The position numbers were made by a program, and so were the translations under genes. The notes beneath the pieces were generated by a model. It was given only the letters and a program-made list of their open reading frames with translations, had not been told where the DNA came from and did not search any database. This document shows, in pieces, positions 24,009 through 31,017 of a stretch of DNA of 64,000 nucleotides. The stretch comes from Pseudomonas_T sp032052615. GTDB lineage: Bacteria > Pseudomonadota > Gammaproteobacteria > Pseudomonadales > Pseudomonadaceae. The DNA lies in the NCBI GenBank assembly GCA_032052615.1, contig DAMBWF010000002.1:62001-126000 (forward strand), in the 5' to 3' direction. The stretch's first letter is position 1, and each line of letters opens with the position of its first letter.

Positions 24009-25352
24009 ATGAAAATCAAAGTACCACTGTATTTGGCGGCAGTTTCTGCGCTGTCTGGAAGCTATGCTATTTCGGCACAGGCTGAAGACAAACCAGAAGG
24101 CTTCATTGAAGGCAGCAGCCTTACAGTGTTGAACCGTAACTTCTACTTCAACCGTGATAACCGCGACAGCACCGCCCCCACTTACAACAGTGGCAAGGGC
24201 AACACCAATGGCTACTCCGAAGCCTGGGCGCACGCGATCATCAGCAAATTCAACTCTGGGTTTACCCAGGGAACAGTTGGCTTTGGCGTTGATGCCTTCG
24301 CCATGATCGGCCTCAAGCTCGACACCGGTGATGGGCGCAACGGCGGCCGTAGCTCTTTCGACGTGCTACCCGTTGATAACAAGGGCGAAGCTCGCGACGA
24401 ATACACCAAGGTCGGCGGCGCAGCCAAAGTCCGCTTGTTCGATACCATCGTGAAAGTGGGTGATGTTTTCCCATCGACCCCGGTGGTTGCATCCGGCGAC
24501 TCTCGCCTGCTGCCAGAAAGCTTCCGCGGCGTGACCGTTGAGAACACCAGCATCCAGGGCCTCACCCTGCAGGGTGGTCGACTGCACGCCATGAGCCAGC
24601 CAGTCTCCAGTGACCTGAACGACAACTTCGTGACCTTCTACGGCGGCCCGGTCAACTCGCCATGGATCGGTTACGGTGGTGGTGACTACTCGATCAACGA
24701 CAACTGGACTGTGAGCGTCTACGCCAGCCAGCTGAAAGACGTCTGGAATCAGTACTACGCCGGCACCAGCGTGGTTTACCCGCTGAGCGACGATCTGGCG
24801 CTGATCGGTGGCTTCAACTACTACAAAGCCGTAGATGAAGGTAAGAAGCGCCTGGGTGAATTCGACAACAATATCTGGAGTGCCAAGGTCGGTGTGCGTT
24901 ACGGTGCCCACACCCTGGCCCTGTCGCATCAGCGCAACAACGGCGACGACGATTTCGACTACCTGCGTCAGTCGGACTCGATTTTCGTCGACAACTCCAT
25001 CCAGTACAGCGATTTCAACTCGCCGAAAGAGCGTTCCTGGATGCTGCGCTATGACCTGAACTTCACCAGCTACGGCATTCCAGGCCTGACGTTCATGACC
25101 CGCTACGCCAGAGGCTCGGGCGCGGATTACTCGAACGCTAACCAGTTCTACATGCGCACCGACGACAACGGCAACCCGCTCGACAATCAGAAGCGTTGGG
25201 AGCGTGACGTCGAAGTCAAATACGTTGTCCAAACCGGTCCGGCAAAAGATCTGTCCTTCCGGTTGCGCCAGGCAACCACGCGTGCCACTGCTTTCGAATC
25301 GGATCTGGATGAAACTCGTGTAATCATCGAGTACCCGCTTTCGATTCTGTAA
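24009..25352 (+). CDS. OprD-family outer-membrane porin
   Basis: 447 residues. Signal peptide ending SAQAEDK, then an OprD-type barrel: FIEGSSLTVLNRNFYFNRD, EAWAHAIISKFNSGFTQGTVGFGVDAFAMIG, KVGDVFPSTPVVASGDSRLLPESF, and the C-terminal DETRVIIEYPLSIL. OprD-family channels take up small carboxylates or basic amino acids; the substrate cannot be told by eye. It is divergent from czcCBA and has its own operator block. AAAGGAGC precedes the ATG. In P. aeruginosa CzcR represses the chromosomal oprD, so an induced OprD paralogue on the metal island might replace it under metal stress; that is inference. Confidence 0.92.
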   Translation: MKIKVPLYLAAVSALSGSYAISAQAEDKPEGFIEGSSLTVLNRNFYFNRDNRDSTAPTYNSGKGNTNGYSEAWAHAIISKFNSGFTQGTVGFGVDAFAMIGLKLDTGDGRNGGRSSFDVLPVDNKGEARDEYTKVGGAAKVRLFDTIVKVGDVFPSTPVVASGDSRLLPESFRGVTVENTSIQGLTLQGGRLHAMSQPVSSDLNDNFVTFYGGPVNSPWIGYGGGDYSINDNWTVSVYASQLKDVWNQYYAGTSVVYPLSDDLALIGGFNYYKAVDEGKKRLGEFDNNIWSAKVGVRYGAHTLALSHQRNNGDDDFDYLRQSDSIFVDNSIQYSDFNSPKERSWMLRYDLNFTSYGIPGLTFMTRYARGSGADYSNANQFYMRTDDNGNPLDNQKRWERDVEVKYVVQTGPAKDLSFRLRQATTRATAFESDLDETRVIIEYPLSIL

Positions 25353-25458
25353 TTCGCTAACTGGGCCAGTTATCCATTGGCTGGTCCTGTTAGTAAAACG
25401 AGCATTACGCATTCACCTTGAGTGGCTTAAGTGCTCCTTTGGTAAAAGGTGGATATTT

Positions 25459-25483
25459 GGCGCCCATTGGGCGCCTTTTTTTT
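25459..25483 (+). terminator. Terminator between oprD and the 49-aa gene
   Basis: Stem GGCGCCC / GGGCGCC with loop ATT followed by eight T residues, on the plus strand about 107 bases after the porin stop and just beside the convergent small gene. Confidence 0.88.
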
Positions 25484-25485
25484 GC

Positions 25486-25635
25486 CTAGAATTCAAGTAG
25501 GCGTTCGATTGTACGCATCGCATGCCGGTGAAGTTCATGACTACACCAATGACCAGTCTCTTCAATGTGAGCGACCTCGCCGTCATCTGAGCGGAACGAA
25601 GCCAGCACAAAGAATAAAATAACCCAATACTTCAT
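25486..25635 (-). CDS. 49-residue Cys/His protein with hydrophobic N-terminus, metal-regulon member
   Basis: A short frame with ATG at 25635, ribosome site AGGTGA nine bases upstream and stop TAG at 25486. The product begins MKYWVILFFVLASF (short signal or anchor), continues RSDDGEVAHIEETGHW and ends with CSHELHRHAMRTIERLLEF. One Cys and three His in CSHELHRH plus HW form an obvious potential metal site. Operator-promoter block 8 faces it with a leader of about 50 nt. Induction together with czcCBA suggests a small envelope metal-binding or pump-modulating protein. No family is recognised; a longer frame on the same strand (25413-25610) is out of phase and lacks these signals. Confidence 0.7.
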   Translation of the reverse strand: MKYWVILFFVLASFRSDDGEVAHIEETGHWCSHELHRHAMRTIERLLEF

Positions 25636-25690
25636 AAGGTCAAATCACCTGCTGGAGAGAGGGCCCGCAACTGTCAAACCCAAACCGCGA

Positions 25691-25744
25691 CAAGATATAC
25701 CGCCAGACTATCAACTGTATTACCTAGAAATTACAAATCCGTCA
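25691..25744 (-). promoter_or_regulatory. Island operator-promoter block 8 (49-aa protein)
   Basis: Minus strand: box TGACGGATTTGTAATT (25744-25729), GATAG, and overlapping -10 candidates TATATC and TATCTT in 25699-25691, 38 or 41 nt from TTTGTAATT. The TCAY motif is degenerate here. The divergent orphan czcR paralogue starts about 100 bases away and may share the site. Confidence 0.6.
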
Positions 25745-25841
25745 TTTGAGCCCCGGCACGCTCATTTTGATTTACCATCCCTTTCAATAATGCCGGCGCG
25801 CGTGCGCGGTTAATTGCTCAGTGATATCGAGACAAAATCCC

Positions 25842-26516
25842 ATGCGAATTCTGGTAATTGAGGATGAAGTAAAAACTGCGGAGTATGTGCGTCAAGGTCT
25901 GACGGAATGTGGCTATGTCGTAGATTGCGTCCACACCGGGTCAGATGGATTATTCTTGGCTAAGCAGCACGAATATGAGCTGATTATCCTGGATATAAAT
26001 CTGCCAGAGATGGATGGTTGGCAGGTTCTTGAGTTGTTGCGCCGTAAAAATTGCCCTTCCCGCATCATGATGCTGACGGCGAGAAGCCGGCTGGCGGATA
26101 AGGTCCGGGGGCTGGAGAACGGCGCAGATGACTACCTGATCAAGCCATTTGAGTTCCCTGAGCTGTTGGCCCGGGTTCGCGCCTTGATGCGCAGGTCGGA
26201 TCACCCGGCATCCGTAGAGGTCATTCGCGTCGCAGACCTAGAGCTTGATCAGAGCCGGCACAGGGCGTTCAGGGACGGTCAGCGTATTGACCTGACCACG
26301 AAAGAATTCGCGCTACTGCATTACCTGATGCGTAATACCGGTGTGGTGCTGAGCCGCACACAAATTATCTCGCAGGTTTGGGATATGAATTTTGACTGCG
26401 ATACAAACGTTGTAGAGGTGTCGATTCGAAGACTCAGAGCCAAGATAGATGACCCTTTCGAGACCAAATTGATACATACGCTTCGGGGTGTAGGGTATGT
26501 GCTTGAAAAGCGATAA
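25842..26516 (+). CDS. Second CzcR-type response regulator (orphan)
   Basis: 224 residues from the ATG at 25842, the same length as CzcR at 6201 and alike throughout: VIEDEVKTAEYVRQGL, phospho-acceptor Asp51 (LILDINLPEMDGW region), DYLIKPFEFPELLARVRAL, the C-terminal FDCDTNVVEVSIRRLRAKIDDPFETKLIHTLRGVGYV. A GTG at 25821 is possible but has no ribosome site. No sensor kinase follows, so it either uses CzcS or another kinase. DNA-contact helices are nearly the same in both regulators, so they may compete for the same boxes. Confidence 0.9.
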   Translation: MRILVIEDEVKTAEYVRQGLTECGYVVDCVHTGSDGLFLAKQHEYELIILDINLPEMDGWQVLELLRRKNCPSRIMMLTARSRLADKVRGLENGADDYLIKPFEFPELLARVRALMRRSDHPASVEVIRVADLELDQSRHRAFRDGQRIDLTTKEFALLHYLMRNTGVVLSRTQIISQVWDMNFDCDTNVVEVSIRRLRAKIDDPFETKLIHTLRGVGYVLEKR

Positions 26517-26633
26517 TTGCCAAGCTCTCAAGTATCGAAAATCGGCTATATAGTCCCGTCGCTTGCGAGCTTGAGATTTCTGTTTACGGTCCGCAGCGCT
26601 GATTCCTCACCCAACAAATGAGGTAGGCTGTAC

Positions 26634-26957
26634 ATGAGGTATAGCATTGATTATCAGCAGGTTTCGCAAGGGCAATCGCATGCCAGGATTGATGCCTGTC
26701 CAGCTGACATTATCTTCAACAGCGACCATGGCTTAGCACTTATTCCGTGCGTCGGCGATGTTATCAACCTCCCCTCTACGGCGGTCAAAAAAGGGGTTTG
26801 CGGCATCGTTAGATCTAGGATTTTCAATTATCTACGAGGCCCTGAAGAGCTGTACTGCCACGTCAATATTCTCGTTGAAGAGGCAGACATCAACTTCGGA
26901 AATCTCATCTCGGAATACATGCGCAATCAGGCACGTGCACGCTCGCCATCTTCATAA
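26634..26957 (+). CDS. Hypothetical protein (107 aa)
   Basis: A soluble protein without signal peptide or membrane helix. It starts MRYSIDYQQVSQGQSHARID, has a possible small beta-rich domain (LALIPCVGDVINLPS, GIVRSRIFNYL, CHVNILVEEAD) and three Cys. The codon pattern suggests a real gene, but no family is recognised. It stands alone between the orphan regulator and a convergent membrane-protein gene. A weak ribosome site (GTAGGC) precedes the ATG. Confidence 0.6.
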   Translation: MRYSIDYQQVSQGQSHARIDACPADIIFNSDHGLALIPCVGDVINLPSTAVKKGVCGIVRSRIFNYLRGPEELYCHVNILVEEADINFGNLISEYMRNQARARSPSS

Positions 26958-27048
26958 AGTCGAAGGCGAGCCTGGCCATTAATGGCTACGTATGCATGAG
27001 TGAGGATTCAGCAGATCGAGCCTCTACTGAGCGCCAGAGGCGGAATAG

Positions 27049-27591
27049 TCACAGCTTAGTGGTTGAACGGGGTGCTGCTGGTGTACGCAGAGCCGGACTC
27101 ATGGTTTTTTGAATGGCGCATTGCAGTATAAAGAAGTACATAAGCCCTGAGACAAATACGATAGCAGACAGAGAAACCATTTCTGAATCTAAGACCCCAG
27201 AAATCATATACTGCTTAATCGTAATAGATCCCAGGATGATTCCGGTGCAGTACATGACGCCCGTGAACTGATTCCCCATAAAACTCAGTATGCCGCTGAA
27301 GGCATTGTTTGCACTGAGTAGCACTGCCTTTAAAATGGTCCACCCGAGAAGTGGTAAAAATGCCTTAATCATGAAGGCAAATAGCATCGACGATGCAAAT
27401 AGCTTTATCGGCGTTTCTGCCCAGGGCTTGATGGTACCGTCTATTTCAACGCCGGTATACAAGATGACATTCAGAACAATTGCCATGACGGTGCATATGC
27501 CGAGGCGTATCATTTCCCGCTTAAGTGGGGCCATCATTATCACTGCGTGAATCTTGCGTCCGATGAATCGGTTTAGTCCTTGGGTCGACAT
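27049..27591 (-). CDS. Hypothetical inner-membrane protein (180 aa)
   Basis: About four hydrophobic segments: LGICTVMAIVLNVILYTGV, LFASSMLFAFMIKAFLPLL, FTGVMYCTGIILGSITI and LSAIVFVSGLMYFFIL. The basic C-terminal tail (RTPAAPRSTTKL) is probably cytoplasmic. AGGAAGAGAA precedes the ATG at 27591. No family is recognised. It lies between the metal genes and the putative defence block, and its link to either is unknown. The 27592-27778 gap shows nothing I can assign. Confidence 0.7.
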   Translation of the reverse strand: MSTQGLNRFIGRKIHAVIMMAPLKREMIRLGICTVMAIVLNVILYTGVEIDGTIKPWAETPIKLFASSMLFAFMIKAFLPLLGWTILKAVLLSANNAFSGILSFMGNQFTGVMYCTGIILGSITIKQYMISGVLDSEMVSLSAIVFVSGLMYFFILQCAIQKTMSPALRTPAAPRSTTKL

Positions 27592-27778
27592 TTCTCTTCC
27601 TATGCTCTCGGGATGACGCTGTTTTAACGTTGTAAGAAGGTCATGCTTTTACCCGATGAGAGGTGACGCTTCAACGGTTCTGAATTGCGCAGGGGGTCTC
27701 ATGTCTTTCCCTGGTCGGGTATCTTGCTGAAAAATCCTCATCTATCTGCGGGGCAAAGATGCGATCACCCCGCCGCCG

Positions 27779-29176
27779 TCAGAGCTCTGGAAGACTGGTT
27801 GCTGTCAGCAACTCATCGAGTGACGGAACCTTAGCGTTTGCACTGAGGACGAGTGTCCTGGATCGGAGTATGGATACATCAAATAAAGATTCGCACTCGA
27901 CTCTTCCGTTTACTTCTCTCCAGTGGGTGACTTCTGGTATCAGCTCATTAGGCACCGGGTGTAGTGCCTTAGGGTTATGGAAGACCTCCACTTCAGCAGA
28001 CCACGGCTCGTAGCCATATTGCGGCCAGAGCTGACCGTAGTCGCTGGACGCTACATCCAACAGAAATGGGATGCCTCGTGATGCTCCTGGAGAACGGTCG
28101 AAAAACTCACCAAACCGCAAGTATCGGTACCCGTCTAGATGAGCTCCGCCTGAGATCGGCACTCGGCTGAGCTTTGGCACTGTGCAGGCATTGGTGAAAA
28201 TGACCGCTGAAAGATGGGCATTTTCCCTTAGCGTAAATAGGCCGTTGGGGCGCCCTGATAGCAGAGATGTCTCTTCCTCCACAGTTATCAGGTGCGTTCC
28301 ACGATGCGCAGACGAGTGAACTGCAAAGCCATAGAGATAGCTGATGAGCGACTCCCTGCTCCACAGCATTGAACTGGGCGCATGGAAATCGGCTAAGGCC
28401 AGAATGAGCGGTTTACCCTCCACGTGCGGTAGGGATTCGTAACGCTTGTCCAATTTGTTTTGAATGGTCCTCGCAAACCTTTCTGCAGCCGCTCCTAAGA
28501 AGCGCTCATGTCGGTCAGCGGGTGGGGGGACCGGCGAGGCGCCAAAATGCTCATACCGCTCTTCCGGGTTGGCTGTCACTGCTTCAACCCAGGCCTCCTC
28601 TCCCAGCCTATTCTGGATGTGAAAATCGGGTGATTCTTTAGGCTGGGTGACCAAGAGTCCCTGTTCACGAAAAATCGCTAATAGGTGGGCTTCCCAAAGG
28701 CGGGTGTGAAAATTCTCAGTCTGGCAATCGGGAACCCAATTTCTGTCTGGGGATGGCAGTGCGAGATACAGTTGATTCAGCGCCCACGCCCCAATACGGC
28801 GGCTTGGATCAAATAGTGATTTGAACACCACGCTTGGTGTGCGCTTACCCATTCTGCTTAGAGGAGCACGTCGTCGTTCACCTGAAGGGAGTGGAAGCGG
28901 ATGGGCTTGGGTATTGAGAAAATGGCTGATTGAGGCGCGGGCTTCGGACTCGCCAGTGGTGCACTCACTATGGCTGAGGATCACCCACACGCTATCGACA
29001 CGACGCCGCAAGGTGACAATTCCGAAGCTGCCGGAATGGATATTTCGGGTTAGAGCGGCACAAGAAATTCCGTCCTCACTAAGCCATGCCCCTACTGGCG
29101 GGCTGTCCCCAAACCCCAACCCTCGTGGAAGCGACAAAGCGATTAGATCGAACATCGGCGCAGCAATTTCTTTCAT
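27779..29176 (-). CDS. Uncharacterised protein with PD-(D/E)XK-like nuclease motif (465 aa)
   Basis: Large soluble protein without signal peptide. The middle part has the order of a restriction-endonuclease-like fold: a helix with Glu (HTRLWEAHLLAIFREQGLL), then SPDFHIQNR, then EEAWVEAVTAN, i.e. E...PD...ExV where the usual Lys is replaced. The C-terminal half (about 200 residues) has no recognised domain. The start is uncertain: the frame continues to an ATG at 29245; Met at 29176 is used here. It lies 81 bases (or 12, with the longer start) after the small gene at 29258-29659 on the same strand. A nuclease role is inferred from the motif pattern only. Confidence 0.7.
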   Translation of the reverse strand: MKEIAAPMFDLIALSLPRGLGFGDSPPVGAWLSEDGISCAALTRNIHSGSFGIVTLRRRVDSVWVILSHSECTTGESEARASISHFLNTQAHPLPLPSGERRRAPLSRMGKRTPSVVFKSLFDPSRRIGAWALNQLYLALPSPDRNWVPDCQTENFHTRLWEAHLLAIFREQGLLVTQPKESPDFHIQNRLGEEAWVEAVTANPEERYEHFGASPVPPPADRHERFLGAAAERFARTIQNKLDKRYESLPHVEGKPLILALADFHAPSSMLWSRESLISYLYGFAVHSSAHRGTHLITVEEETSLLSGRPNGLFTLRENAHLSAVIFTNACTVPKLSRVPISGGAHLDGYRYLRFGEFFDRSPGASRGIPFLLDVASSDYGQLWPQYGYEPWSAEVEVFHNPKALHPVPNELIPEVTHWREVNGRVECESLFDVSILRSRTLVLSANAKVPSLDELLTATSLPEL

Positions 29177-29257
29177 TCGCTGATCTCGGCAGCCGTCAAA
29201 ATGCATTCCATCAATGCCTCGGAGCGTGCCCGCCGGCGATGACATCGGTGGAGGTAC

Positions 29258-29659
29258 CTATTGAAGGAGGGGGCTTTGCTCCACCAGGACGTCTCGGTTG
29301 GTGAAGATGGTCTCAATGGTTGCAGCCTCGGCAGCCACATGAGTCTTTCGCGTGATCTCTTCAAGGGCCAGTTCGAGCCGGTAGTCTTGGAAATACTCGT
29401 ACAGCTTTTCAGAGCTCTCGGATATCTCCTCCCCACCATTCTTTGCGAACAAGATGTGGATGATCGCTGCGAGTGGGAGGGAGATGTCGAGATCCTTCTC
29501 TTCTGCATCTGACTCCGAGTTCAAACCGTCGAAATACCTCTCCAGATGATTCTGGAGCTCCTCAAGCCAGAACTGAGATAGGTTGCTAGGTAGGGAGCTT
29601 TCAGGCCCGGCCAGAAGGACTTCATCTCTGAATCGAGCCAGCAGATTGGGGTTTGCCAT
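29258..29659 (-). CDS. Uncharacterised helical protein, partner of the PD-(D/E)XK-like gene (133 aa)
   Basis: Acidic, mostly helical soluble protein (MANPNLLARFRDEVLLAG at the start, then NLSQFWLEELQNHLERYFDGL, SLPLAAIIHILFAKNGGEEI, KLYEYFQDYRLELALEEIT). The ATG at 29659 is chosen because a GAGG ribosome site stands six bases upstream; the GTG at 29707 has none. It is first in a two-gene unit with the nuclease-like gene and is divergent from ietA. The acidic small-protein plus enzyme order could be an immunity or regulator subunit with its effector, which is a guess from layout. Confidence 0.7.
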   Translation of the reverse strand: MANPNLLARFRDEVLLAGPESSLPSNLSQFWLEELQNHLERYFDGLNSESDAEEKDLDISLPLAAIIHILFAKNGGEEISESSEKLYEYFQDYRLELALEEITRKTHVAAEAATIETIFTNRDVLVEQSPLLQ

Positions 29660-29973
29660 GGAGGACCTCACGATTAGATTTGAGAGCAACTGGTCAGCAT
29701 AGTCCACCTCAAAATGACCACCTCCTTGACGCCCATCCTGGTGTTCCTGAGTCTCAGACGAGGTCTCAATGGGGGCGATCCCTCAAACTCAAATCAGGAC
29801 ACCGCTCATAGGAATAGAGTCGTCTCCCTTGACTCTAACTGCTACCATGGTGGCATAACGTAATCCTGCTTTGGCGAGCAGGATGCGAGTCATTGATTCC
29901 CTCCTATCCTGAGCACCGCGTCGTCGCCATAGCCACGGATTGGGCATTTTTTTGCAGAGATCAGGTAACAGAA

Positions 29974-31017
29974 ATGGCCAGCGCCGAACAGCTCAAAGCG
30001 CTCGTGAAATCTCACATCGAACGGGATGATAGTCAGTTCTATTCCGTAGCGATGCAGGTTGCCGCGCGCGAAGCTAAATCGGGCCATGGCAAGCTCGCGA
30101 CCGATCTGCGCGACATGATCGATGCTGCTAAAAGCAGCGTGAGTCTTGAAGGTCGACGCAATAGCCCCACACCCCTTGCCAAGCCTCGCGGCGAAATGGC
30201 GGGCTTGCTGAGCGTTACCTATCCAAAAGATCGTTTCGTTGAAATGGTTCTCGACGAAGCAGCATCAGCTCAGTTGCAACGAGTGCTGAAAGAGCAACGA
30301 ATGTTTTCTCGTCTACGAGAGCATGGGCTTTCTCCTCGCAGGAAGGTGCTATTGGTGGGCCCCCCAGGAACGGGTAAATCCATGACTGCATCCGCTCTTG
30401 CTGGTGAGCTCGGGGTGCCGCTCTTTCTTGTCCGTTTGGACACGCTTATTACCAAGTTTATGGGTGAAACTGCGGCGAAGCTGAGGCAGGTTTTTGATGC
30501 CATAGCTGAAGTCCGTGGTGTCTATTTTTTTGATGAGTTCGACGCAATTGGTTCCCAGCGTGGAATGCCAAACGATGTTGGCGAGATACGCCGGGTACTC
30601 AATAGCTTTTTGATGATGATCGAAGAAGACCAATCAAATAGCTTAATCATTGCTGCGACTAATCACCCCGAGATCCTTGACTACGCCTTATTTCGTCGTT
30701 TCGATGACGTCATCGAGTATCACTTACCGACTGCTGAACAAGCATCGAGTCTTATTCGTTCACGGCTTGGACATTTCGCGCCTAAGCCCTTTTCATCCAA
30801 GGCCATTGGGGAAAAGGCTGCTGGTTTGAGCTATGCCGAAATCCGGCGGGCGGTGGATGACGCTATCAAAGATGCCGTTATGCACGATGAAGAACGCGTC
30901 AAAGGACAGACGCTGGGCAAGGCATTGATGGACCGCCAACTGCTCAGCCAGAAATTGGCAAAACAACGTAGCAGCGAGCCATGCCGGACAAAAGAAACGC
31001 AAAGCGTGAACACTTAA
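29974..31017 (+). CDS. ietA: AAA ATPase of an IetAS-type anti-phage system
   Basis: 347 residues with one AAA module: Walker A GPPGTGKS (129-136), Walker B YFFDEFD (~184-190), sensor region IIAATNHPE, arginine fingers RRF (~241), after an N-terminal helical region of about 75 residues. Known: an AAA ATPase directly followed by a subtilase is the IetA/IetS pair reported as a phage defence system. The start at 29974 is preferred (CAGGTAACAG upstream); the open frame reaches a TTG at 29893. It overlaps the subtilase gene by 37 bases. Confidence 0.85.
   Translation: MASAEQLKALVKSHIERDDSQFYSVAMQVAAREAKSGHGKLATDLRDMIDAAKSSVSLEGRRNSPTPLAKPRGEMAGLLSVTYPKDRFVEMVLDEAASAQLQRVLKEQRMFSRLREHGLSPRRKVLLVGPPGTGKSMTASALAGELGVPLFLVRLDTLITKFMGETAAKLRQVFDAIAEVRGVYFFDEFDAIGSQRGMPNDVGEIRRVLNSFLMMIEEDQSNSLIIAATNHPEILDYALFRRFDDVIEYHLPTAEQASSLIRSRLGHFAPKPFSSKAIGEKAAGLSYAEIRRAVDDAIKDAVMHDEERVKGQTLGKALMDRQLLSQKLAKQRSSEPCRTKETQSVNT

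Noticed and set aside
25413..25610. Minus-strand frame of 65 codons
   Set aside because: It crosses the strong terminator at 25459-25483 and is out of phase with the 49-aa gene that has the ribosome site and the Cys/His motif.
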